Assembly: GCA_051453625.1 (NCBI GenBank)
Contig: JBOZIK010000001.1
Coordinates: 16,166,988-16,230,987 of the forward strand
DNA length: 64,000 nt
Direction: 5' to 3'
DNA from: Welwitschia mirabilis
Lineage: Eukaryota; Gnetophyta; Gnetopsida; Welwitschiales
The position numbers and the translations under genes are program-made. Shown one piece after another: positions 45,641 through 57,596 of this stretch. The notes under the pieces are model-generated. The model searched no databases. It was not told the origin of the DNA and worked only from the letters and a program-made list of their open reading frames with translations. Numbering within the stretch: the first letter of the stretch is position 1; every line of letters begins with the position of its first letter.

Positions 45641-45903
45641 AAATAACTAGAGAAAGTGATTCTATGTGGTAATTTTTTACCCCATGTTGTACATTTTTGA
45701 GGTGTTTATTCAGTAAAAAACCTCAAAAGGCTTTTGAGTTGTTTTTATTAAAATGTCCTAGAAATGCCTTAAAAGCATGTAACCTTTTAAGGTAATGCTT
45801 TTTAAGGCATTTCGTGAAGAAACATCTTAAAAGATTTTAAGGCATTTTTTGCATCCTTTTAGGACATTTTAGAAACTCTTAAAAGCCTATATTTCTTGTC
45901 TTA
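45641..45903. repeat. Right terminal and subterminal repeats of the CACTA element
   Basis: Ends in GCCTATATTTCTTGTCTTA, the inverted counterpart of the left terminus. Inside are TTTTAAGGCATTTTTTGC, GAAATGCCTTAAAAGC and CCTCAAAAGGCTTTTGAG, the same word family as in the left subterminal region. Confidence 0.7.
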
Positions 45904-46990
45904 TGTATGGAGGATATTTTTATACTAAATAGACTTCTCATAAAATATTTTGATATATACTTTAACTCTTTTCAAAGATAGCTATGAATACTATAAATCT
46001 TGAAATGAATGTTAATGGTTAGGTAGCATTAGAAAGAGATCTATGCTATTTGTTTCTTTTAATCTTGGAATTGAACCATTTTATGTTTATAATATATATG
46101 TAAATGGTTATTAGCTTCATATATTAATATTTATAATCATTAATTTGTATTACATAATTCATGAAGTGATGTGAAGCTATTTTAAGTAGAATAGATGTGA
46201 TTATGGCTATTGTTAAACTAAAACATATTCTATCCCACTTTGATCATCCTAAATTTATCACTATTAATAAATAAACTTACTTTTGTAATAAAATAATAAA
46301 TAATATTATGAAAAAATATAAATTAATTTACAAATTTATGAATTCTTGTCACTAAGAAATTAATGATTAAGTAGAAGTCACAAATCATGACTTAAATATA
46401 ATTTTATAGATAATAGTAAAATATAATAAAAACACTAATCACTTTATCTCATGCTATCTAGGACTACTACATTATCAATAAATCTTCATTAGAATATGAG
46501 TATATTTTTTCTTTTTTTTCAATTTTTTCATTTTTATTTTTTAATTTATATTAGGTGGTTGAAAAGAAAAAACTTACTATGTTCCTATAGAAATTGAATA
46601 TAAATCTTCTTGAATCATAGATTACCTTAATTAAAGTTTATTAAAGCTTTAGAATTTGAGAATCTTAACTTAAGTGAATCAAAAGGAATTGGAAATGAAG
46701 CATATCATAATCATTAAATCCAAAAATAAATAACAAAATCTTATAATGATCAATATATCCTTAGGAAAACTTTCTAACTGAATGATTTGATTTTACTATA
46801 GGATTTAAAACTACATAAGTAAATTTTCTAGAAATGTTATAACTTAATGAGATTATCTATTCTAAGTTTTAGATGCATTTCCTTATGATTATATTCAGAT
46901 TCTACTCCTTAAGAATGACTTTTCATATAAAGTTATTAACTAAAGACTTAACCATTTTTATAACATTATTTCCATGTAGGGAATAACCTT
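45904..46990 (+). pseudogene. Athila-like integrase remnant, copy 2
   Basis: Nucleotide-level match to 7306-8360 of copy 1: GGAGGATATTTTTATAC against GAAGGATACTTTTTTACC, and AAGATAGCTATGAATACT against AAGATAATTATGAATATT. It covers the integrase core and its C terminus but is more eroded than copy 1; few protein motifs can still be read (DYIM-like and ATKVIT-like words are lost). Confidence 0.6.
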
Positions 46991-49799
46991 GATCCTATTT
47001 CCTTAACTTAAAACTATAGATGAATTAAAAAAATTAAAAATAACAAAGATTTATTTTTAAAGAAAACCTAGAATTATTATAAGTACTTAATTTAAATAGT
47101 TTAATCTATAAGATGTCAATATTTTAAGCATATCCATCTCCAACTACTTGCTTAATTAGGAATTAATTAGAATAAGAAAACTACTAAGATAGAATTTCAA
47201 TGTTTCATCACTTAATGTTATGCATGTCAAATGTTCTATTGTATATTTTGATATAATTATTAATGTCTGATAAAATTTTAAAATTTCAAAATTAATAAAA
47301 TACATTATTGTTGGACTTTCATATTATAAAAAACATTGTTATAAGAAGGAAATATGTTAATATGTGTTATTATAAATTACCTATTAAAATTAGTCCTCTA
47401 GAATGAAAGTTCTCTAATTATACCAATTTTGAAAAATCAAAAACTATAAAAATTGACACATTAATATAAGAGATGACTTAATAATATATGAAGATGTAAA
47501 TTATTAACATCTATATGAATACAAATTAAGTTATATAAGAATAATCACTTTATGTTCTACTCATGTATTAGCTTGATTATGATATTTCTAATTCTAAAGA
47601 CTTAATAATTTAGGATCTAATGATTGATTATTTGTAACCTAGATGGATAGTTTTTTGAGATACATTTATCTATTATAAAAGTGTAAAAAAGTTAAATTCA
47701 AGTTCGGAGGAATTCTTTTCCTCTAAGAAAATCATTTGCTCCTATTGATTATGAACCTATGAAGGTGATGTAATCAAATAATGGTGATTCTTAGCATGGA
47801 ACATATATCAAGAATCATAATTAAATCTTATCACAAATAGTTTAAAGTATTAATTAAAATGAATTTGTAAAACTTAAAATATTCTAATTTCATTAATATA
47901 ATTAAATAATAACACTTTTTTCTTTATTTTATAATGTTATACAATAAAACCCTAAATTAAGAACCATATATGATTAGTAGCATCATAAGTAACTAATTTC
48001 AATGATTTAGAGTGCCCATATAAAACTAAGTATGAAAAATCATTAGTTCCTCTTATCAATCTTGGAGTTATATGGTTGGTTAGTAGCTTTTGAATTAAAT
48101 GAAATAATTAAGCCAAGATTTTACCTAATTAAAATTGTAATATTTATTTAATTTTAACTTAGATTTCCTTCTATCTTTTAATTTCAAAATGTTCTTCTAT
48201 AAAATAAGATCCCAAATATAGAATTAAGGTTAAATACTATTAATCAAAAGATAATTGCATCCTATACTTGATTTAGATCATAAAAAGTCTTAATCATTCA
48301 TTCTTAAGAATTGATTAATAATTATGATTTATCCTCTCATTTATAAAAATGGAACTCTAAACTTGTTTTTTAAATAAATATATTTATATGCTTGCTCTTT
48401 TCTTATGAATGATTTTGTTATTTTTTCATGTTTAAAACACATTGATTCCATCCTTTGTCTTAATAGTTCCATTACCTATTTTCAAAAATTTACTATAGTC
48501 TCTAAGCATGATGTCTAAGAGATCTAAAGATTTCATTATGAATGAAACATTCCATGATTTGCTTATGATATTTCTCTTTTAAATACTTTGAGAGAATAGA
48601 ATAAGAAGAATGAGAAATGGGTTAAAACATACTTCATAACTAAAGTAAAGATGTTTTAACAAAATATGTTATTATTTCATTAAAAATAGAATTGTAAAGT
48701 ATTCAAAGAAGAGGAGAAAAAACATTCAAATACCACTATCAAGATAAGAGGTAACTCCATGCTTATCACTCCATTAATTTTAATAGCACCTTTTCTTTCA
48801 ATCTAAACTTTTATCCATTTAATATAGATAGAAATTTATCTTCACTATGTGACAAGTTAGATGAAAAATATGCTTATAATATAGAAAAAGCTTTACCATG
48901 TAAATTTATATTCAAGAATCAACTAGATCTATTTATATTTATCATGTTCATTATTTGAAATGGAAAAAATGTTTAAAATGTAAATTTCTCTTTAATGTAA
49001 TAATGAAAGCAAGTTAAAACACATGAAATCCTTCACTTTATACTTAATTAGTAGTATTATAATATTTGTTGATGATAGTAAGCCCTTAAAGATAGAAGGA
49101 TCATATGAAAAATCCATATATTTCTTTATTAATAGATAAATTAGAATGACAAAGAAACATGATAAACATAGTTAGGCTTCAAAGAGGCAAGTTTGATCTT
49201 AAAAATATCAGGACATAGATAAATAAAAATAAGAATAAGAACATCAATGCCAAGAAGGCACAAGATTTATATGAAAAAGCTTTAGAAAAAAATGAAAGGA
49301 AATAAGGAATACATTAACAAACTTCAAAGAAGCTTACTCACTAGATAAGATTCCTTCAAAAGGAGAACCTATTGTAGAAGATTCTCTTCTTCTTAACTAT
49401 ACTTTTGTTCTTTGTTTTGTCTTTTCATTCATTAATAAATAAATTTGCATCTTATTTTTCACAAATAAATTTTTAATATGAATTTTTATAACTTATTATT
49501 TTTTTCTAAACCTAAAATGTTATAACATCTATGGACCTTAAGGATCTATGAAATAATTTAAATGTACATGTTCAAAGATTTAACAACTATTGTTAAAACA
49601 ATTCAAAACAAATCAATTATATTGGTAACTATAATCTATTACTTATGCCTTATGTGTATGAGTGTAGGAAATTGAAAAAGAAAATGTAGTGTTCATATTT
49701 GATAATATTTTTATTACATAATTAATAGATCTATTCTTCTTAAGGAATCTTATGTCATCTCCTTATTTAACTATCAAATAATGAGATCACATTCTTATT
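46991..49799. other. Shared non-coding part of the composite block, copy 2
   Basis: Collinear with 8361-11379. No ORF or domain was recognised. Confidence 0.5.
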
Positions 49800-52370
49800 C
49801 TAGTAATTGTACATCAAAGTGTTGAGGAATAGTAATTGCTAAATACTTTAACTTTATATTTAAATGTTCTTTGAAGTTTTTTAAGTAGAAACATTTATTT
49901 TATGTTAATGTTGTTTCAAAAATTATATAACATATTTTCTTTTATAACTTTGTCACCCTATTTAATTACAAAAAAGTTATCTTAAATATGTCATTAATTG
50001 ATCAATAAAATTCAATTGTTTTTTTTACCACATCACCTTTTTTTAAGTATTTATCTATTATAGCTGCAAAACGTATATAATAATATGCTCTAAAATGATA
50101 GATAACATCTACTTCTAAAGTAGTTAACTTTGATTAGTATATTAGAATATCATATTATGTCTATCTTTTTGTTTTTAATTCCTTTAACAAAAATATCTTC
50201 TAAATTTATTCTATTTTTTTCTATTATCCATTTACTAAATAAAGACATCAAATAATAAATCCATAAAGAAAAATTAACTGAATAATAACATGAAAGAGTA
50301 ACTTTTAAATTTCCAAAGCTAAAATAGATTCTTTCTTTATTTTTTTCCCCTTGTAAGAAAAATAAAAAAATTTCATTCTGCTTATAGTTCTTTAAGAAAT
50401 GCATTTGATTCATTTGAGATTATATGAGGATGTTAGGTGAAGGAATTTATATAGAAAATAATATCCCACTACTCATTTGCTATAATAAAACTATGATCAT
50501 TATTTTATATGTCACATGTCATGATTTTGATTTTCTATGCATTAACTTTCATTTCTAAAAGTTAGAAAAATTTCATTAAGATAGTAATGATTTATTACTA
50601 TCTATCTCTTGAGTTTAAAATTAAACCATTAATATTATCATATAATATGTGTTTTCTGGAACTATGTCCAAACATAACTACATATTTAATTGCATTAAAT
50701 ATGAAAAGGTAAAAACTTGCAAATGAAATGGAAATCTAAAAATTAAAAATTTTCCTTTACTTTACAATTTTATGCATTAATCTTATTTTTTTAACATGTA
50801 AAATATATATGTATTCAAATAAAATGTTTTCAAGCTTATTTAATATTCATTTTTAATTATGAATATGTCACTTCAAGAACTTTATAAATATCAAATAGAC
50901 TTTATAATTTTTTTCCCATATAGCATTTACTAAGGTATTAGAAATTTCTAGCTAGTGGATGTGCTTATACTTTAATGTTTACATACTTATCTGCTTAAAC
51001 TTTAGTTAATAGTATATTAAAGGATATAAATACCTTATTCATTATGTAATCATCATTAATCAAGTTTCATCCTTATGATTTATGAAATGTTACTAAATGT
51101 ACTAATACATGGAATCTTAATTATAAGTCCCTTTGGGTGGCCAAAATTTTATAAAAGTTGAAATAGCTTAATAAAACTAATAACACATTGTAGATCACTA
51201 GTGTCACAGGTGATTTTAGAAGAAATGGATTCTAGAAGAAATGGATTCTAGAAGAAATGAATTATTAAATAGTGAATACATTGCTAAATTAACCTTATAT
51301 CATGGAATAAAATTAATTTAATAGACTAAGTAGTAAATGAGATCTTAACAAAACTAACAATTTCACATTTAAATCCTATGGCCTAAGGAAGTTTATCAAT
51401 CATCAATTATTATTAACATGTGTATACCACATACATACAATGTAATTCATAATTCTTCTCAAAGCTATAATGAAAAAGCTAACCTAAAGGTTTTAGTTGT
51501 TTTTCAATTATTAGATCCTTCATTAGTTAGATTTCCTTTTTAGTATCTATAATCCATTATCTTATCTAAGATCTATCTTTCTAGAGATAGACTTTCTATG
51601 ATTATAATGATCATTCTTATCATCATGAGGTTCTAAGTCCATTTCTACCCTCCATAAGTATGAGAAACTTATTGATTCATTTGTCACACATCGTTTTTAA
51701 TTCAAATCTTTACATTTATACTAAACTAATTGTTTTTGTAGTATTAGCATCACTGGTAAATGCATTTTAATCTGTGACTAGATTTATGTTTTATTCCATG
51801 AGTGATATAATTATGATTATTGATTTGTGATAAGATATTTTTAATGTTCTTCCATTTAGGTCTATTTTTTAATGTATTGTTATAGTTTAGCTATTTAATA
51901 TATTGGTGTTTATAACATCTTTCATTTTATCATAGTATTTCCAAAATTTTATCATAATATATAACATTTTCAAACTCATTGATTTACTTTTTTATCAATA
52001 TATGTTATGCTTAATGTAAAATTATAGAGTGTACTTCATGTTGTGGTCATCTTTAAATCTTATGAACAACCATATTTCATTCCTAGGAGGCTAATCTATT
52101 TAAAATATTAATTATCTTATTTTTTAAAATCACTTTTGATTTAATCCTTAGTTAAATCTTATTTCCCATAACCTAAATCTTTGCAAGGTATAAAATATTT
52201 TTCAAATTCCTTAGGGAGAATGACAACTATGGTTAGAATATCCTAGATTTACAAATTTTAGACAATTACATATATCTCAACTGCTAGTGTATGATCATAA
52301 AAAATTATAACTTATTAAAAAATCAATATGTAGTACTTACTAGCATCACATTCCAACTTAAAAGTTTTCT
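49800..52370. other. Segment present in copy 2 but not in copy 1
   Basis: The only ORF of note (50150-50413, minus, 87 codons, Lys/Asn/Phe-rich) has no recognisable domain. By position it may be the RNase H and integrase part of the chromovirus-like element deleted from copy 1, but I could not read the motifs. A 16-bp tandem repeat (three units of the TAGAAGAAATGGATTC type) lies at 51217-51264. Confidence 0.4.
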
Positions 52371-53933
52371 CTAAGCCTATTATTATAAGAATGGATTCCT
52401 TAATGATGCTAAAATTAGAACACATATCCACTAGAATGCTTTCCCTTCTTGATGATGCTAAAATTAGAACACATATCCTTAATAAAACTTAAACAAATAT
52501 TCTATGGAAGCTTGTTAATCATGAAGATTTTAACTCGATTTACATTTTATGAAACAGGCCATTCTTTAATGGTTGTAACTTTTTAGGTTTGTTCTTGCAT
52601 CTTTCTTAAAAATTATGGTGCTAAAAAAAAGTACTAATTCTTTTCTCATAAATTTGAGTTTTTTGTAAATTTTAAAAAATCTACTATGCATTCTTTTTAA
52701 GTATTCCAAGTTTTTTCTTTGTTACTACTATATACCCAAATGTTATTAAGATAAACTACTCTAGATTTTCTAAGAAAATATCATAGTACCTCTATTACCA
52801 TTTTTATGAGAGTGGTAAGAGAATTTTTTAATTAAAATAACATAATCACTCATTCATAAGAGTCCATTATGTATTTTAAAGATAGTCTTCCATTCATCTC
52901 CCTCTCTTATGTGAACTTGATAGTATTCACTCTTTACATCAATCTAGTTGAACTAATAAGATGATATTAAATGATCCAAGATATCATCCATTATTATCAT
53001 TAAATACTAGTACATATTAATGATTTTGTTAGTGGCTCAAATCCATACAGATTATCATATCTTAATTGTATTTTCTTGCTGTTAGAAAGATAGGTATAGT
53101 ACATGGAGATAAGATTTCATGTACGAGTTCTTTTCACAATAGTTTTTAAATATATAATTTATTACCTCCTTTCTTAATATCATCTAGTAGATATCGTTGT
53201 TGGGATATAAATCTTCTAAATTATGATGTAGCTAGTGTGCTATGGATCTATTAGGAGATAATGTAAAAGGAAGTATTGTAAAAATGTATGCAAATTATTT
53301 TTTCAAATTCTTAAAATTACAAAGTCTATTACTGCATAACATGTGTTCTTTTTGATGTTGGTCTTATCAACACTATGAGTGTATATGCTTCTTCATTTAC
53401 TTCAAAAAAAAAAACTTATTTCCAATTAGATAGTAAATTTTTAAGAGTGTCTATTTTCTTCCTCTCATAATGATTCCAACCTAAAATATTTGTTAGTTTT
53501 TTATGATAGAATAAATGTTTTAAACTTTATCATCTTTACTTTATAGATCAAATTACCAAGATCTTCCATGAAAAATATGACATGAATTAATGATGACTAT
53601 ATTGAATAACACATGCTCATTATAATTATCCACATTAAAACTTGTCAAACTTATTGCTTCACTACTACATGATGATATTTTTGAAATTATGATACTTTAT
53701 TTGGTTTATGATGTATCTTTACTTTCAACTGTTTTTTGCACAATTTTTGTGGAAATAAGATTATCAAAAATTCTAATAACTATAATGACTTTGTAGATTT
53801 TGTCTTTACACTTGCATCATATTTTTATAAGTGTATTCCTTTGGAATGATGTTTCTTTGGTCCTTCTCCTTAAATTAAAATACTTTTCACTAATAAGTTG
53901 CTATCCTTTTTTTTATTTGCACTTTATTTATGT

Positions 53934-54089
53934 NNNNNNNNNNNNNNNNNNNNNNNNNNNNNNNNNNNNNNNNNNNNNNNNNNNNNNNNNNNNNNNNNNN
54001 NNNNNNNNNNNNNNNNNNNNNNNNNNNNNNNNNNNNNNNNNNNNNNNNNNNNNNNNNNNNNNNNNNNNNNNNNNNNNNNNNNNNNNNNN
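53934..54089. other. Assembly gap (156 N)
   Basis: Undetermined bases within the chromovirus-like remnant. Frames crossing it are artefacts. Confidence 0.95.
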
Positions 54090-55034
54090 TGAGAAATAAG
54101 ATTCTTATTACACTATTTAATTTTTTTCTTTGTTGTTTTGATTAATCTCTTCTAAATCTACATCTTCCATATTTTGTTCTTCTTTTTTTTTGCTTTCTTA
54201 ATTTATTTCCACTTCTCTTCTACTATTGAAAAATAAAGTGTGCTCCTTCAAAATTCTAGAAGTGTACATAGTAATTTCCATTATGTATAACATTGATAGA
54301 ACATTAGAGAAATGATTCCATAGGTGTTCCTTAATATTTTATCTTCTTAGTTTAAAGTGTGCATCCTTCTAATTTCATTAATCCTATATGCTAAAACCAA
54401 AAACTTATCCTTCATCTTTCTCTCATGTGTTTCTATTGTAATGGTTTCAATCTTGTTTTTAAATGAACTTATTGATCTCTTTCCCCCTAAATGGATACTA
54501 CTTATTTTAGTTTTTCCTTTGGAAATAAAAGTTTATTTGTCTTCTCCACATTCTCTTTATCAAAATGGCTTTGTACATAGATAATCTAATCCAAGAGCAT
54601 TTTGTGTTCCACACTCTCATCATAAGATGATACTTTCATGGTTTGACTCTTCCTAAGGATTTTGCCATTTATTCTTATATTGTTTAAAATGTTTCAAGGA
54701 ATCTTCATATAAGATTTATGTTTTCTTCTTTTCCTTACCATTTTTGTTCTTTTTGGTTTCCCCCAATTTTTGGGATTTTTAGGTATCTCTAGACTCTCGC
54801 GAACATTCGTTTTTCTTGCCATATTCTTCATTAATGCCAATATGACCTTAATCTTTCATCATTGTGTTCTCATTCTCTTATTTAAATTAATTATAATGAT
54901 CCTCTTGGATGTCATCTTTAAGTTCTCATAGCTTCCACTTATGGTCTTTCCTTACAATCTACAAAACTACCACAAATTCTTATATTGATAATCTTCTTTG
55001 ACATCTTTTTAATAATTTAAGAACTCTAACCTTA

Positions 55035-55047
55035 GCTCTAATATTAA
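55035..55047 (-). other. Primer binding site of the chromovirus-like element, copy 2
   Basis: TTAATATTAGAGC on the minus strand against the expected TTGGTATCAGAGC. The three differences are all G-to-A or C-to-T. The LTR-like sequence begins at about 55053 with TG. Confidence 0.6.
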
Positions 55048-55052
55048 TCTAA

Positions 55053-55330
55053 TGTAGAGAAACTAAAAATAATAGAGAATGAGACAACTAAGAAAGTAAA
55101 GAGGAAATAGATTTGAAAAAAAAATGATTTTCAACCAAGGAAGAGGAATTGAATTTATTTTATTTACTAAATGTACAATTTCCATCTTTTAATTATAAGT
55201 TTGTGATATGCTAAATGTTTTTTCATATTAAATTTCATGACTAGAAATGTTTTTTTCAAAACGAAGGTAATTGGACCATTTCTTAGATAATTATTATGAA
55301 TAAATTATGGATTAAAAAGGGGAAAATACT
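55053..55330 (-). repeat. Probable 5' LTR of the chromovirus-like element, copy 2
   Basis: Begins TGTAGAGAAACTAAAAA beside the primer site and is related to 14080-14340. The outer end is not defined. Confidence 0.45.
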
Positions 55331-55430
55331 TTTTGGTCTTTTTGTTATTCTTTAAAAGTTTTTATCCTCTTTGAAATTTTGGTCTAAAAGTTTTTATTTA
55401 ACACTCACCTTTCATTCTTCCTTATCACAT

Positions 55431-55892
55431 AGTTGGTACTCCATCCAATCCAAAATGCTAAGGCACTTTGGTGTTTGGGTATCTTGCTTATATTTTTCAC
55501 TTCCATTCTTGTCCTAACCCATATGGGATTATTCTCCATCACTTGTTATCACCTATGATTGAATCCTTTGTTATGTTTTGTGACTCTCTATGGTTGCTCA
55601 TGTATTAATCACCCTACCTTAAAATTAAGCTCACTCTCGAGCTCCACATTGCCAATGATCTATCGGCTCTGATATCATTTAGAGTAGTTGGTATCCCATC
55701 CAATTAGAAATGCCAAAACAGTTTGGTGGGAGAGTACCTGTGCTTATATTTTTCAATTCCATTCTTATTCTAACTCATGTGAGATTTTTCTCCATCACAT
55801 GCTATCACCTATGAATCAAGGCTTTATCGCCTCATGTAACTCTCTGTGGGTGCTTTTGCGTTACCTTAACATTAAAGATGTTAAAGTTTACA
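55431..55892 (-). mobile_element. TRIM-like miniature LTR retrotransposon
   Basis: On the minus strand one LTR-like unit (55892-55686) ends GGATGGGATACCAACTACTC and is followed by a primer site at 55665-55677, a short interior, and a second LTR-like unit (about 55600-55431) ending GGATGGAGTACCAACTA. The units share CCCATATGGG/CTCACATGAG, ATATAAGCA and the TGCCTTGGCATTTTGG-type end. At about 460 bp overall with no coding capacity, it fits the size and plan of terminal-repeat retrotransposons in miniature. Confidence 0.6.
55665..55677 (-). other. Primer binding site of the TRIM-like element
   Basis: TGATATCAGAGCC on the minus strand, one base from the initiator-Met site TGGTATCAGAGCC. Confidence 0.65.
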
Positions 55893-55915
55893 TAGTGTAG
55901 AACCTAAACCTGATG

Positions 55916-56800
55916 CAGCCAGTACCCCATCCAAACCAAAATGCCAAGGCACTTTAGTGGTAAGGCACTCCTGCTTTTATTTAACACTCGCTTTCTTTCC
56001 CCAACCCATGTGGGATTATTNNNNNNNNNNNNNNNNNNNNNNNNNNNNNNNNNNNNNNNNNNNNNNNNNNNNNNNNNNNNNNNNNNNNNNNNNNNNNNNN
56101 NNNNNNNNNNNNNNNNNNNNNNNNNNNNNNNNNNNNNNNNNNNNNNNNNNNNNNNNNNNNNNNNNNNNNNNNNNNNNNNNNNNNNNNNNNNNNNNNNNNN
56201 NNNNNNNNNNNNNNNNNNNNNNNNNNNNNNNNNNNNNNNNNNNNNNNNNNNNNNNNNNNNNNNNNNNNNNNNNNNNNNNNNNNNNNNNNNNNNNNNNNNN
56301 NNNNNNNNNNNNNNNNNNNNNNNNNNNNNNNNNNNNNNNNNNNNNNNNNNNNNNNNNNNNNNNNNNNNNNNNNNNNNNNNNNNNNNNNNNNNNNNNNNNN
56401 NNNNNNNNNNNNNNNNNNNNNNNNNNNNNNNNNNNNNNNNNNNNNNNNNNNNNNNNNNNNNNNNNNNNNNNNNNNNNNNNNNNNNNNNNNNNNNNNNNNN
56501 NNNNNNNNNNNNNNNNNNNNNNNNNNNNNNNNNNNNNNNNNNNNNNNNNNNNNNNNNNNNNNNNNNNNNNNNNNNNNNNNNNNNNNNNNNNNNNNNNNNN
56601 NNNNNNNNNNNNNNNNNNNNNNNNNNNNNNNNNNNNNNNNNNNNNNNNNNNNNNNNNNNNNNNNNNNNNNNNNNNNNNNNNNNNTTCTTTCCCCAACCCA
56701 TGTGGGATTATTCACCAATACTTTTGCCATCTCCTATGGCTTAATACTTTGTCGCCTCCTGTGACTGTGTGGGTGCTCCTGCATCAAAACCCAAGACATT
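55916..56800 (-). repeat. Further TRIM-like LTR unit interrupted by a gap
   Basis: CAGTACCCCATCCAAACC onward repeats the 55431 and 55686 units. The sequence breaks at a 664-N gap and resumes with the same 28 bases that precede the gap, then continues as the rest of one unit to about 56800. If the gap is false, this is simply one more LTR unit of about 220 bp. Confidence 0.6.
56021..56684. other. Assembly gap (664 N) flanked by identical 28-bp sequence
   Basis: Bases 55993-56020 equal 56685-56712. All long frames in this area are products of the gap. Confidence 0.9.
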
Positions 56801-57379
56801 GAAACTCACAACTTCTAATTTAAATTAACTATGTTGTGTCTCTCTTTCAAAAAGGGGGAAAAAGGGTCGTATACTCAAGAAAACACTAATAATTATTTCT
56901 AACTAAATTTTATAAAGTTCTACTAAAAGATTTTCTTTAGTTTATGTTGTTTTTGAGAACTAATACTCTTCTTGATAAATGATCATAGCTTTTCATTTTT
57001 CCAAATTTATTTTTGTAGTTTTAAGTTTTGCAAATACATAATACTCAAGGTGGACTTTTTAAAGTTCTGTCAAATGAAATTTTTTACTAAGAAGCTTGCA
57101 GTTTATAAACGTACAAATAAAAATAAGTAAACTATTTCATTTAGAAAGATAAATTGAAATTCTTTCCTTAGAAACCCATTAGAGTTCATGAACCAGTTAG
57201 TGGTCTTTAACCTTCAATAAAAATATGACACTTTAAATATTAAAAATTTTTCCACTAATACTTAGTTATGTATATAAATAAGCATATATACAGTCAAAAA
57301 TGTAAACAGACAGTTAAAATAAAAAATAAAATAAAAACTAATAAGAAAAAGGGGAAATATCAAACAAATAATCGTTGCA
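56801..57379. other. A+T-rich stretch, nothing recognised
   Basis: Neither ORF nor repeat structure was seen. It separates the transposon block from the G+C-richer island. Confidence 0.5.
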
Positions 57380-57596
57380 CTGATTTTTTATGTGCTGAGT
57401 AAACCTGTACCACCAAGCTATCCACACGAATATCTCATCCGAAAGTCTCGTTCACAGAAGTTTCGATTGCAACAACTCACCTGCAAAATTATAGTATTTT
57501 CCACCACACTTTTGTAGGAAATCTTATCGCAGCTTTCAAGCTTAGCAATTTGCTTATTCAAATGAAAATCTATGAATCACTGTAATTCACTCCATT

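Larger units (their letters stand above)
16219..45903. mobile_element. CACTA-type DNA transposon, 29.7 kb with nested retrotransposons
   Basis: The left end reads TACTATTAGAAATATAGGC (16219-16237). The right end, reverse-complemented, reads TAAGACAAGAAATATAGGC (45885-45903). Both are one or a few changes from the CACTACAAGAAA termini of plant En/Spm (CACTA) elements, and a perfect CACTACAAGAAATGTAGG lies at 16270. Flanking trinucleotides are TAT and TGT, fitting the 3-bp target duplication of CACTA elements with one change. Both ends carry repeated subterminal words of the TTAAGGCATTT type. Comparison with copy 1 shows that exactly this segment interrupts the Gypsy integrase region. After removing the two nested LTR elements about 5.5 kb of CACTA sequence remains, with no transposase recognised, so it was probably non-autonomous. 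Confidence 0.72.
52380..55052 (-). pseudogene. Chromovirus-like Ty3/Gypsy pol remnant, copy 2
   Basis: Around 52960-52860 the minus strand reads IDVKSEYYQVHIREGDEW and KTIFKIHNGL. This is the RT motif that in chromoviruses reads IDL-x-SGYHQIRIREGDEWKTAFKT-x-x-GLYEW, and it is better kept than in copy 1. A degenerate initiator-Met primer site at 55035-55047 marks the 5' end of the interior. The region between (gag and protease space) is interrupted by a 156-N gap at 53934-54089 and carries no readable knuckle. The element is dead and oriented against the Athila-like remnant. Confidence 0.72.
45904..55330. repeat. Tandem composite block, copy 2, right part
   Basis: Resumes exactly where 16218 stopped when compared with copy 1 (7306 onward) and stays collinear to about 14340 of copy 1. 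The exception is about 2.6 kb at 49800-52370 that copy 1 lacks. Confidence 0.7.

Noticed and set aside
55665-55677. tRNA gene suggested by the initiator-Met-like word
   Set aside because: Only the 3' end complement is present, next to an LTR end; no cloverleaf around it. The same applies at 2154 and 43251.
55904-56802. Five long frames on both strands across the 664-N gap
   Set aside because: All depend on N; the true sequence here is a TRIM-like LTR unit.
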